Notes: generated from the sequence alone by a model not told the origin. A DNA stretch of 21,945 nucleotides from Clostridium sp. CAG:245 (GCA_000435175.1 FR880068.1:2240-24184); one strand, 5' to 3'; counted from the stretch's first letter, positions 14,670-20,910 are shown. Numbers and translations: made by a program.

Positions 14670-15461
14670 TCAAAATATTGTTTCAGCTTTTTTTATATCT
14701 AGATTTCCTTCTGTTAAAACTTTTTGTGCCACAGATATAAAATTACATTCCGTATCTGTTAAATATATTTCTGTTTTTCCTGTTTTAGAACCACTCAATA
14801 AATTTTCTCCTAAAAGATTTTGAAGCTGATTTGCAATTACAGTTCCAGTGTTTATAACTTCGGCATCTGTTCTCAATTCATTCTTAAATAACTCTACAAA
14901 TAACGGATAGTGCGTGCATCCAAGTACTAAGGCATCTACATCATGCAAATTTTTCATATACTCATGTACAGTCAATTTTGCTATTTCGTTATCAATCCAT
15001 CCCTCTTCTGCCATCGGTGCTAACAACGGGCACGGATTGCTCAAAATTTCTAAATTATTATTGTAATTTAAAATAGATTTTTCCCAAACATTGCTTCTAA
15101 TCGTTCCCGCTGTTGCAACAACACCAACTTTATGAATATTCTTATTCTTCGATATGTATTTTGCTGTTGGCTCTATAATTCCAATAATCGGAATATCATA
15201 TAATTCCTTTACAGCATCTAAAGCCTGACTTGTAGCCGTACCACAAGCAATAACTACTGCTTTCACATTTTTTGAAATTAAAAAATGTATTCCACTCTTA
15301 GTTAAATTTATAATACTTTCTTTAGATTTACTTCCATACGGGAAACTCTTCGTATCTCCCAGATACACAATATTTTCATTTGGAAATTTCTTTCGTATTT
15401 CTTTATAAACAGTTAGTCCTCCTACTCCAGAGTCAAACATTCCAATCGGTCTATTATCCAT
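14670..15461 (-). CDS. murI: Glutamate racemase
   Basis: Cofactor-independent enzyme producing D-glutamate for the second position of the peptidoglycan stem peptide. The 263-residue length is normal. The N-terminal PIGMFDSGVGGLTV (with Asp10 and Ser11) is diagnostic. The two catalytic cysteines are Cys73 in VIACGTATS and Cys182 in VLGCTHYP, with His184 beside the latter; Gly rather than the common Asn follows the first Cys, as in many clostridial enzymes. GDTKSFPYG at 36-43 is also conserved. AAGGAA lies 10 nt before ATG. It is upstream of mraZ in the same direction but separated by about 220 bp and a promoter, so it is probably a separate unit. Repeat copy B lies just upstream. Confidence 0.96.
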   Translation of the reverse strand: MDNRPIGMFDSGVGGLTVYKEIRKKFPNENIVYLGDTKSFPYGSKSKESIINLTKSGIHFLISKNVKAVVIACGTATSQALDAVKELYDIPIIGIIEPTAKYISKNKNIHKVGVVATAGTIRSNVWEKSILNYNNNLEILSNPCPLLAPMAEEGWIDNEIAKLTVHEYMKNLHDVDALVLGCTHYPLFVELFKNELRTDAEVINTGTVIANQLQNLLGENLLSGSKTGKTEIYLTDTECNFISVAQKVLTEGNLDIKKAETIF

Positions 15462-15493
15462 TTTTATCTTATTCCTTCCATATTCAAGTCAAA

Positions 15494-15556
15494 TTGAAAA
15501 ATAATTAAATTTTGACAATGAAAACTGACTTAGTCAAAATTGTAATTATTCTTCAA
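15494..15556. repeat. Dispersed inverted-repeat element, copy B (short form)
   Basis: Left arm 15494-15516 (TTGAAAAATAATTA then AATTTTGAC) and right arm 15533-15556 (GTCAAAATTG then TAATTATTCTTCAA) are near-perfect inverted repeats around a 16-nt loop. The right arm matches copies A and C; the middle of those copies is missing, so this looks like an internal-deletion derivative. It separates the divergent murI and Cys-rich genes. Confidence 0.65.
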
Positions 15557-15669
15557 CCTTAACAGATTATATGGCAAAACCAGCACTAATGCAACAGTAA
15601 CAAAAATATTACCATTACATAATATATATAAAGCAATAATTGCTAATTAAATGAAAGGAAGAATAAATT

Positions 15670-16137
15670 ATGGAGTATGATAAGAATATTTGCCCAGTTG
15701 TTAATGTTGATGGAGTAATAGAAAGAGGAAAACAATATGACCTTGATATAACTTTGCCAGAAGATAATAGAAATGTTATTTATGGTATAGTTAGAGATTG
15801 CTACAAAGATCCTGTAAAAGACGCTGTTGTAAAACTTATAGAAGTTGAGTGCAAAATGGGAAAAGACATTAGAAAACCTGTTTCTCACACATTTACTGAT
15901 GAAAATGGAGAATTCGTATTCGGACCACTATGTGCTAATAGACTTTATGAAGTTGAAATTTGGGTTAACAACGTAAAACACGCGAAAATATGTACTGAAT
16001 GCCACCGCCAGGGTGAATGCTTAAAAGGTGTTGACATGGATTGCAAGAAAGACGACTGGAAACCAGGAAAGCCAGGAAAACCTTGCGATGAAAAACCATG
16101 TTGCAATAGAGATTCAGAAGTATCATCAGAACAATAA
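15670..16137 (+). CDS. Small Cys-rich protein with carboxypeptidase-regulatory-like/Cna_B-like beta-sandwich
   Basis: A 155-residue protein without a signal peptide. Residues about 36-100 (VIYGIVRDCYKDPVKDAVVKL, HTFTDENGEFVFGPL, YEVEIWVN) have the pattern of a transthyretin-like, carboxypeptidase regulatory-like domain: G.V.D....P...A.V.L, then T.ENGEF.F, then Y.V.... The tail is rich in Cys, Lys, Gly and Pro, with KICTECHRQGECLKGVD, a GKPGKP repeat and EKPCC. Such small proteins in spore formers may be structural (coat or surface), but nothing here proves this. AAAGGAAG lies 9 nt before ATG. It is monocistronic, with a terminator at 16152-16182. Function unknown; domain call moderate. Confidence 0.75.
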   Translation: MEYDKNICPVVNVDGVIERGKQYDLDITLPEDNRNVIYGIVRDCYKDPVKDAVVKLIEVECKMGKDIRKPVSHTFTDENGEFVFGPLCANRLYEVEIWVNNVKHAKICTECHRQGECLKGVDMDCKKDDWKPGKPGKPCDEKPCCNRDSEVSSEQ

Positions 16138-16151
16138 TCTTGCAGAAAACT

Positions 16152-16182
16152 AAGGCTAAATATTAAAAATATACAGCCTTTT
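16152..16182 (+). terminator. Terminator of the Cys-rich gene
   Basis: AAGGCT (16152-16157) pairs with AGCCTT (16175-16180), with additional ATATT/AATAT pairing inside, then CTTTTG. It starts 14 bp after the stop codon. The U-tract is short. Confidence 0.45.
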
Positions 16183-16196
16183 GATTAGACAAAAAG

Positions 16197-16234
16197 ATAG
16201 AAGGAATGGATTTTTCCGCTCCTTCTATGATTTT
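16197..16234. repeat. 38-bp hairpin repeat, copy 1 (terminator of the toxin gene)
   Basis: TAGAAGGAATGGA (16198-16210) pairs with TCCGCTCCTTCTA (16215-16227) except for two positions, with a 4-nt loop. The minus-strand side continues CTTTTTG, so it terminates the toxin gene; the plus side continues with GATTTT. The 38 bases are identical to 16840-16877, so the toxin-antitoxin module lies between two identical copies. Confidence 0.85.
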
Positions 16235-16535
16235 AATTTAATTCCTCTTTTATATATTTTAACCTTTGTTTTGTATCTTGACGAGAATGAATTACAGCTA
16301 AAATATGAATATTCTCATCATTTATAGAATAATAAATTTTATGTTCTCTATAAATTAATTGTCTTATTATTGTTCCTTGTACATATGTATATACTTTTCC
16401 TAATCTTGGATTTAGCTTCAAATCATCTACATATTCTACTAGGCTTTTTAGATATTCCTTAAAATTTGTTTTCTTAGTATTATTTTTATAATTTTCTAAA
16501 TCCGTCACTGCTGGAGTCGTCCATATAATTACCAT
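16233..16535 (-). CDS. RelE/ParE-family toxin
   Basis: A 100-residue protein of the RelE/ParE superfamily (small ribonucleases or gyrase poisons). The start VIIWTTPAVTDLENY fits the family's first strand and helix. The core GTIIRQLIYREHKIYYSIN followed by IHILAVIHSRQDTKQRL matches the family's 'R.....Y.I.Y.I.D..I.IL.I.H.R' pattern. I cannot separate RelE from ParE activity by eye. Its ATG overlaps the antitoxin stop region by 7 nt, so the pair is translationally coupled. Its stop codon lies on the edge of hairpin copy 1, which acts as terminator. The small operon has one promoter (16760-16788), presumably repressed by the toxin-antitoxin complex. Confidence 0.88.
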   Translation of the reverse strand: MVIIWTTPAVTDLENYKNNTKKTNFKEYLKSLVEYVDDLKLNPRLGKVYTYVQGTIIRQLIYREHKIYYSINDENIHILAVIHSRQDTKQRLKYIKEELN

Positions 16536-16702
16536 GCTTTCATCTCCTCTAGTAATTCTTCTGTAGATAATCCTTTTTCTTCTTTAACTGCATTCAGCCC
16601 TTTTTCAATTTTAATCCTTGTATAAATTGCTTCAATAATATCATCAAATGTTGCTGTATCTGGAAGTGAATTCGTTACTTCCATTACTAATTCCTTAATC
16701 AT
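16529..16702 (-). CDS. Antitoxin of the RelE/ParE-type module
   Basis: A 57-residue, mostly helical acidic protein starting MIKELVMEVTNSLPDTATF and continuing with DDIIEAIYTRIKIEKGL, ending LEEMKAW. The 'LPD.AT.DDI...IY.R.KIE.GL' pattern is typical of antitoxins encoded directly before RelE/ParE toxins. The start has a strong GGGAGGG site about 8 nt upstream. Its stop codon (16529-16531) overlaps the first codons of the toxin. The DNA-binding N-terminal fold expected for self-repression is not obvious, so the precise antitoxin family is open. The pairing itself is well supported by order, overlap and shared promoter. Confidence 0.82.
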   Translation of the reverse strand: MIKELVMEVTNSLPDTATFDDIIEAIYTRIKIEKGLNAVKEEKGLSTEELLEEMKAW

Positions 16703-16759
16703 TTTTATCCCTCCCTAAATAGTTCATAAAAAATTATATTTTCTCTTTTTTCTATTAAT

Positions 16760-16788
16760 ATTATACTATGCCTAAATATAAATGTAAA
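16760..16788 (-). promoter_or_regulatory. Promoter of the toxin-antitoxin operon
   Basis: Minus-strand TTTACA (16783-16788) and consensus TATAAT (16760-16765) with a 17-bp spacer, about 58 bp before the antitoxin start. Confidence 0.65.
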
Positions 16789-16839
16789 CTTTTCTTAATA
16801 TTTTTTATAACATTACAGCAATTTTTAGTATAGAGAAAA

Positions 16840-16877
16840 ATAGAAGGAATGGATTTTTCCGCTCCTTCTATGATTTT
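16840..16877. repeat. 38-bp hairpin repeat, copy 2 (terminator of the 47-residue gene)
   Basis: Identical over all 38 bases to 16197-16234. On the minus strand it lies just after the stop of the small membrane-protein gene and is followed by TTTTTCTC, so it is an intrinsic terminator. The copies are in the same orientation, 643 bp apart. Confidence 0.85.
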
Positions 16878-16882
16878 TATAT

Positions 16883-17026
16883 TTAAACTAACCCCATTTT
16901 TCTTGCAAATTGTTTTCCTTTTTTCATCATTTTCTTTGTGTCACTTTTTGATATCCAGTCTGTACAAAACATTGTTACACCTACTGTAACCATACTGCCA
17001 ACTAGCATTCCTTCAATAAATTTCAT
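16883..17026 (-). CDS. Small membrane-associated protein, 47 residues
   Basis: Starts MKFIEGMLVGSMVTVGVTMF, a single short hydrophobic helix (about 7-20), followed by CTDWISKSDTKKMMKKGKQF and a basic tail ending ARKMGLV. This layout (one N-terminal membrane helix with a Lys-rich amphipathic tail) recurs among tiny clostridial membrane proteins, resembling a shortened YtxH-like protein, but I cannot assign a family. An excellent AAAGGAGG site lies 8 nt before ATG, so translation is very likely. It follows the two TauE/SafE half-genes in the same direction after 20 bp, suggesting one operon, and ends at hairpin copy 2. Confidence 0.72.
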   Translation of the reverse strand: MKFIEGMLVGSMVTVGVTMFCTDWISKSDTKKMMKKGKQFARKMGLV

Positions 17027-17046
17027 GTAATTACCTCCTTTTTAGT

Positions 17047-17427
17047 TTAGTATTGTCTTTTTTTACCTTTTATATACAGTTTAAAATAGGAATATATTTC
17101 ATATGCACTTATAAATAATAGAAATACTCCAAAAAGTTTTCGCAGTTTTGTAACTGGCATATTCCTTGATACTACTGCTCCACAAACAGCTCCTATTACT
17201 CCAAATACTATGAAAAACATTGCATTTTTAAAGTTGATTAACTTTCTTTTTGTATTAAGAATTATACAGACTAATGCAGATGGAATAAAGAACAACAAGT
17301 TTGTTGCCTGTGCTACGTGTTGTTCTAAATTTAAAAATAATGTTAAAAATAAGATTAATACAGAGCCTCCACCCATGCCCAAACCAGTAAATATTCCGGC
17401 GAAAATTCCAATAATTATTTTTAACAT
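17047..17427 (-). CDS. TauE/SafE-family half-transporter, second gene of pair
   Basis: A 126-residue membrane protein equal to about half of a TauE/SafE (DUF81) permease, a family linked to export or import of sulfite, sulfoacetate and other small anions. It begins LKIIIGIFAGIFTGLGMGGG, with the family's Gly-rich first-helix motif. FFIPSALVCIILNTKRKLINFKNAM and VFGVIGAVCGAVVSR follow, then a last helix and a basic tail. About four membrane helices are visible. Full-size members are two such repeats fused (about 250 residues); here the repeats are separate genes 28 bp apart, so they probably form a heterodimer. GGAAGG lies about 7 nt before the chosen ATG. Substrate unknown. Confidence 0.85.
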   Translation of the reverse strand: MLKIIIGIFAGIFTGLGMGGGSVLILFLTLFLNLEQHVAQATNLLFFIPSALVCIILNTKRKLINFKNAMFFIVFGVIGAVCGAVVSRNMPVTKLRKLFGVFLLFISAYEIYSYFKLYIKGKKRQY

Positions 17428-17455
17428 TTCATGCCTTCCACCTTTCTACATTCTC

Positions 17456-17803
17456 TTAGAAAAATACTATCTTTATACCAGAATAAATTAAAAATATAAT
17501 AAAAATTAATTTTAAATGTTTACCTTTTAATATAGCCAATAACTTAGAGCCAATAAAGCTTCCAATAATTCCACCAATGGAGCACAACATTCCAGTTTTC
17601 CAATTTATATAATTACCAGTTCCATAGAATATTGCCGTAACAAGCACCATTGGCAATATACAAAATATAGCTGTGGCTCTCGCCTCTTTTTCTGAAGAAT
17701 CGAAAAAATGAATATATGCTGGAATCAATAAAAGTCCTCCACCAGACGCAAACATTCCACTAATAAATCCTACAATTAAACCTACTAATATCTTTTTCCA
17801 CAT
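17456..17803 (-). CDS. TauE/SafE-family half-transporter, first gene of pair
   Basis: A 115-residue membrane protein with about four helices. It begins MWKKILVGLIVGFISGMFAS followed by GGGLLLIPAYIHFF, the N-terminal TauE/SafE signature. The middle is ATAIFCILPMVLVTAIFYG then NYINWKTG, and the second half GGIIGSFIGSKLLAIL. It is the N-terminal-type repeat, paired with the next gene (17047-17427). Neither gene shows a frameshifted link to the other: each has its own start and ribosome site (here AAAGGA before ATG), so this is a genuine split, not a broken full-length gene. It heads a three-gene minus-strand unit. Confidence 0.85.
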   Translation of the reverse strand: MWKKILVGLIVGFISGMFASGGGLLLIPAYIHFFDSSEKEARATAIFCILPMVLVTAIFYGTGNYINWKTGMLCSIGGIIGSFIGSKLLAILKGKHLKLIFIIFLIYSGIKIVFF

Positions 17804-17940
17804 AAAAAATCCTTTTTAGTAGTATTTGTAAAACCAAAAACTTTATACTCATTATCTATAAATTGTTTTACATCTTATTAATAAAATATCGTTAATTCTA
17901 CTCATAAAATTTCAAATTTGCATTTTTTCATGTAAAAGAC

Positions 17941-17969
17941 TTGTTTTTTTAATGATTTTATGATATCAT
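17941..17969 (+). promoter_or_regulatory. Predicted rpmB promoter
   Basis: TTGTTT (17941-17946), 17-bp spacer, TATCAT (17964-17969), about 45 bp before the rpmB start codon. Confidence 0.45.
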
Positions 17970-18013
17970 ATTTAATAGTCGATTTTAGTAAATCAATAGG
18001 AGGTGCAATAGTT

Positions 18014-18211
18014 ATGGCAAAATGTGCAATTTGTGAAAAAGCAGTATCACACGGAAATAAAATTAGTATAGCACGTTCTCATGTTAGTAGAAGAGCTTCT
18101 AGAACATGGAAACCAAATCTAAGAAGCGTTAAAGCTGTTGTAGATGGAGAAACAAAAACAATTCAAGTATGTTCAAAATGTCTACGTTCTGGAAAAGTAA
18201 ACAGAGCATAA
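18014..18211 (+). CDS. rpmB: 50S ribosomal protein L28, zinc-binding form
   Basis: A 65-residue ribosomal protein of the large subunit. The start is at the ATG at 18014, 7-8 nt after AGGAGGTG; an in-frame ATG at 17960 lies within the promoter and is rejected. MAKCAICEKAVSHGNKIS, then SRRASRTWKPNLRSVKA are the conserved L28 core. Cys4, Cys7, Cys53 and Cys56 form two CxxC pairs, so this is the zinc-ribbon (C+) version, which in some bacteria is replaced by a cysteine-free paralog under zinc limitation. It lies beside spoVM, as in Bacillus and many Clostridia, and is followed by a terminator. Confidence 0.96.
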   Translation: MAKCAICEKAVSHGNKISIARSHVSRRASRTWKPNLRSVKAVVDGETKTIQVCSKCLRSGKVNRA

Positions 18212-18216
18212 TTAAA

Positions 18217-18260
18217 AATCGTCGTTCCATTTAGTTGGTCCTGACGATTATTGTTATTTT
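18217..18260 (+). terminator. Terminator after rpmB
   Basis: AATCGTC (18217-18223) pairs with GACGATT (18243-18249), 19-nt loop, followed by ATTGTTATTTT. It begins 6 bp after the stop codon. Confidence 0.6.
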
Positions 18261-18287
18261 GAATAATTGAAATAAATTATTATACAG

Positions 18288-18351
18288 AAATAAAATGATG
18301 TATTTAATAAGGCTACCTTTAGTAGTCTTGTTTTACATCATTTTATTTTTT
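18288..18351 (+). terminator. Long hairpin between convergent rpmB and spoVM
   Basis: A perfect 15-bp stem, AAATAAAATGATGTA (18288-18302) with TACATCATTTTATTT (18334-18348), encloses a second 8-bp stem, AAGGCTAC with GTAGTCTT (one G-U). The plus side runs into TTTTTT. It is a second terminator for rpmB transcription and may protect spoVM from antisense read-through. Confidence 0.6.
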
Positions 18352-18359
18352 CATATGTA

Positions 18360-18437
18360 TTATTCTTCTTTCAATCCGAATATTAATTTAACAAAGCCTC
18401 TTAAAAATTTTGGCACCTTTTTTACCACAATTTTCAT
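18360..18437 (-). CDS. spoVM: Stage V sporulation protein M (SpoVM), 25 residues
   Basis: A 25-residue amphipathic peptide beginning MKIVVKKVPKFLRGFVK. It aligns without gaps to Bacillus SpoVM (MKFYTIKLPKFLGGIVR...): Met1-Lys2, the critical Pro9, then KFL.G.V. SpoVM binds the convex surface of the forespore membrane and anchors SpoIVA to start coat assembly. GGGAGGAG lies about 11 nt before ATG. Position next to rpmB repeats the Bacillus arrangement, which supports the call independently. The gene is too short for standard gene finders and easily missed. Repeat copy C lies 38 bp upstream, where a sporulation promoter would be expected. It is good evidence that the organism is, or descends from, an endospore former. 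Confidence 0.88.
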   Translation of the reverse strand: MKIVVKKVPKFLRGFVKLIFGLKEE

Positions 18438-18475
18438 ATTTAATCACACTCCTCCCTACAAGGTACAAATCTGGT

Positions 18476-18579
18476 TTGAAAAATTTAAATTTTGGCAAAA
18501 TTTAAAAGGCACTGGAACATACTTTGTGTATGTTGTTGTAAATGTAATTTAACGAAACCAAAATGTAATTATTTCTCAA
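18476..18579. repeat. Dispersed inverted-repeat element, copy C
   Basis: Left arm 18476-18496 (TTGAAAAATTTAAATTTTGG then C) and right arm 18557-18579 (ACCAAAATGTAATTATTTC then TCAA). The internal hairpin AACATACTTTGTGTATGTT corresponds to copy A, where flanking bases differ but the CATAC/GTATG stem is kept. It sits between the 51-residue gene and spoVM. Confidence 0.7.
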
Positions 18580-18596
18580 CCTAAACTACTATTTTG

Positions 18597-18752
18597 CTAC
18601 TTTTTGCAGAATAACCACGCAACACCTAATATAAACAATGCGCAACCTATTATAAATAGCCATCCTGTAATTGGAAGTAATAACACAAGCAATATTCCCG
18701 AGCCTATTCCAATAAGGCAAACTCCTATAGTCTTTTTTAATGCTTCAAACAT
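18597..18752 (-). CDS. Small two-helix membrane protein, 51 residues
   Basis: Starts MFEALKKTIGVCLIGIGSGI, followed by LLVLLLPITGWLFIIGCALF and ILGVAWLFCKK. Two membrane helices (about 9-26 and 31-48) are joined by a PITGW turn, with short charged ends. The strong AAAGGAGG site 7-8 nt before ATG makes expression likely. It is the third short gene in this small-gene zone and points the same way as spoVM, separated from it by repeat copy C. A role in sporulation is only suggested by location. I do not recognise a named family. Confidence 0.72.
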   Translation of the reverse strand: MFEALKKTIGVCLIGIGSGILLVLLLPITGWLFIIGCALFILGVAWLFCKK

Positions 18753-18960
18753 ATATTACCTCCTTTTTTATATAATATTATTTGTTTTACATAAACGTGC
18801 TTCTATTTATTTATTTTGAAAAATATTGTATAATTGAGCTGAGCTTTAAATGAAATTATTTATTGTACATTTACTGTACTAAGATTAGAGCTTTATTTTG
18901 GAAAAATTATATAAGTTTCTAATTATTTTTCCTTGAAATCAAAATACGAAAGGACTCTTT

Positions 18961-19584
18961 ATGACAAAACAAAATGCAATTAAAATTATAGAAATTTTAA
19001 AAGAATTATATCCAGATGCAAAGTGTAGTTTAGATTTTAATACACCATTTGAAATGTTGGTAGCTGTTTGTTTATCTGCCCAATGTACTGATGAGCGAGT
19101 AAATAAAACAACTCCATCTATATTTGCAAAATATGATACTCCGCAAGACTTTGCTAATGCTGATATTCATGAATTAGAAGAACTTGTTCACCCATGTGGC
19201 TTTTATAAGAATAAGGCTAAAAATTTGAAATTAGCCGGTGAAAAAATCATGAAAGATTTTAATGGAATTGTTCCACAGACTATGGAAGAACTTATGACTA
19301 TTCCTGGTGTTGGCAGAAAAAGTGCCAATGTTATAATGTTGGAGGCTTTTAATATGCCACAAGGAATTGCAGTAGATACGCACTGCAAACGTATTGCAAA
19401 TAGACTCGGATTTTCAAAAGAAACTGAGCCATCAAAAATTGAACAAGATTTATTAAAAGTAATTCCAAAAGAATATTACAAAGATGTTAATCATATTTTT
19501 ATTTGGCATGGAAGAAATTTATGTACTTCTCAGAATCCAAAATGTGATAAATGCCCATTAAAGAATTATTGTAAATTTCATTGA
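18961..19584 (+). CDS. nth: Endonuclease III (DNA glycosylase/AP lyase)
   Basis: Base-excision-repair enzyme removing oxidised pyrimidines and cleaving at abasic sites. The 207-residue length is normal. The HhH motif TIPGVGRKSANVI carries catalytic Lys120, and Asp139 follows in AVDTHCKR. The [4Fe-4S] cluster loop is C188-x6-C195-x2-C198-x5-C204. LLSAQ-type CLSAQCTDERVN is at about 37-48. AAAGGA lies about 7 nt before ATG. The upstream 200 bp (18753-18960) hold no gene; a GGAAAAATTA/TAATTATTTTTCC imperfect hairpin lies in the leader. The next gene's promoter overlaps its stop codon. Confidence 0.97.
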   Translation: MTKQNAIKIIEILKELYPDAKCSLDFNTPFEMLVAVCLSAQCTDERVNKTTPSIFAKYDTPQDFANADIHELEELVHPCGFYKNKAKNLKLAGEKIMKDFNGIVPQTMEELMTIPGVGRKSANVIMLEAFNMPQGIAVDTHCKRIANRLGFSKETEPSKIEQDLLKVIPKEYYKDVNHIFIWHGRNLCTSQNPKCDKCPLKNYCKFH

Positions 19585-19609
19585 CATTTAGCCATTTTAA
19601 TTATATAGT
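19581..19609 (+). promoter_or_regulatory. Promoter of the bactofilin-like gene
   Basis: A consensus TTGACA (19581-19586) overlapping the nth stop codon, a 17-bp spacer and TATAGT (19604-19609). It lies 35 bp before the start codon. Confidence 0.7.
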
Positions 19610-19644
19610 GTTTTTATAAATTACATATAGAAAGGGGAAATTTT

Positions 19645-20856
19645 ATGAAATTTTCAAAGAAATTAAAATCAATTTTATTTTTTGCCTTAGTTTTAATTGT
19701 TTTACTTTCATCTGTTGTTTTTGCAGATAATGAAACACCAATTACAAAAGCAGATAACGAAGCAGGAATTATGCTAGTTGACGAAAATTTAGAAGCTACT
19801 TCAAACGTTGTTTCAAAAACATTGTATTTAGCAGATTCTTCTGTAACAATCGACTATCCTGTTGAAGGAAATGTTTTTGTAATGACTCAAGATCTTACTA
19901 TTAGTGGTAATATCTCTGGAAATGTTTTTGCACTTGCACAAAACTTAAAAATAGAATCTACTGGTTCTATTGATTCAACTCTATTTGTTTGTGCAGAAAA
20001 CGTTACAATTGATGGTACAGTATCTGATGTATTCTCTATATCTAGCAATTTAACTATTAATAACAATGCCAGAATTATGCAAGACATCACAGCTGGTGGT
20101 AGCACATTAAAACTTGGCGGAACTATCGGAAGAAATGCAAATTTTGCATTTGATGAAATATATGTATCTGATTCTGCAGTTATTTTAGGAGATTTATCTT
20201 ATTCTTCAAGAGCAGCTGCAATTTCAGAAGACATTGTGTCTGGTACAACATCATTTAAACCAATAGAGGAAGTTAAAATTGAGCCAAAAGATATTATTAG
20301 AGAAAAATTAAATGATTTATACACTTTATTAGTAGTTTCTTTAGTTATAGTTTTAATTGTTGTATATGCAATGCCAAAATTTGCAGATAAAGAACAAAAA
20401 ATTGTTGAAAACAAATTAGCAGCTACGTTTGGATATGGTGCTTTAGCACTAATTCTAGTTCCATTTGTATGCTTACTACTATTCTGCACAATATTAGGAA
20501 TACTACCTTCTATCGTGCTATTGCTTGTTTACTTGTTTATAATTATGCAAGTTGCAACACCACTAGTCGCAATTGCTATGGCTAAAATAATTTGTCAAAA
20601 AATTAACAAAAATACTAAAGGATTTACCCTATTGTTTAGCATGCTGTTAGTTTTAGCAATCTGGGTATTAGAACTAATTCCTGTTTTAGGAAGCATTGTT
20701 TCATTGTTAACAGCTATATTAGGACTTGGAATTATTGTATATGCAATTTTTCATTCGACTATAGAGCCTAAAAAAGACTCAAAAAAAGATGACAAAATTG
20801 TTGCAGAAGCAAGTGCAATTATAGAAACAAATGGAAAAGATGAAGAAAACAAATAA
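19645..20856 (+). CDS. Secreted bactofilin-like beta-solenoid protein with C-terminal membrane domain
   Basis: A 403-residue protein with three parts. Residues 1-27 are a signal peptide ending VVFA. Residues about 55-195 are a repeated short-strand region (EGNVFVMTQDLTISGNISGN, VFALAQNLKIESTGSID, ENVTIDGTV, NLTINNNARI, ITAGGSTLKLGG) typical of the bactofilin/polymer-forming beta-solenoid. Residues about 225-380 hold four or five membrane helices (LYTLLVVSLVIVLIVVYAM, LILVPFVCLLLFCTILGIL). A charged Lys/Asp/Glu tail is cytoplasmic. The signal peptide places the solenoid outside, unlike cytoskeletal bactofilins, so a scaffold role at the cell surface is inferred. GAAAGGGG precedes ATG. The strong promoter suggests good expression. 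Confidence 0.85.
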   Translation: MKFSKKLKSILFFALVLIVLLSSVVFADNETPITKADNEAGIMLVDENLEATSNVVSKTLYLADSSVTIDYPVEGNVFVMTQDLTISGNISGNVFALAQNLKIESTGSIDSTLFVCAENVTIDGTVSDVFSISSNLTINNNARIMQDITAGGSTLKLGGTIGRNANFAFDEIYVSDSAVILGDLSYSSRAAAISEDIVSGTTSFKPIEEVKIEPKDIIREKLNDLYTLLVVSLVIVLIVVYAMPKFADKEQKIVENKLAATFGYGALALILVPFVCLLLFCTILGILPSIVLLLVYLFIIMQVATPLVAIAMAKIICQKINKNTKGFTLLFSMLLVLAIWVLELIPVLGSIVSLLTAILGLGIIVYAIFHSTIEPKKDSKKDDKIVAEASAIIETNGKDEENK

Positions 20857-20861
20857 AGATT

Positions 20862-20884
20862 CACTTGTACATCTAGTGTTTTTT
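20862..20884 (+). terminator. Terminator after the bactofilin-like gene
   Basis: CACT (20862-20865) pairs with AGTG (20875-20878), with an inner G-C pair, followed by TTTTTT. A short stem but a good U-tract, 6 bp after the stop codon. Confidence 0.5.
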
Positions 20885-20910
20885 GTATTTATAAAACCAC
20901 AAGATTATTG

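Noticed and set aside
15631..15645. AGCAATAATTGCT palindrome before the Cys-rich gene as an operator
   Set aside because: Five-base arms in AT-rich DNA are expected by chance, and no promoter boxes are placed around it.
17960..18013. Upstream ATG extending L28 by 18 residues
   Set aside because: It lies within the predicted promoter; AGGAGGTG and the conserved MAKC start both point to 18014.
18295..18552. 85-codon plus-strand hydrophobic frame over the spoVM locus
   Set aside because: It starts inside a terminator hairpin, has no ribosome site, covers spoVM on the opposite strand and runs through repeat copy C.
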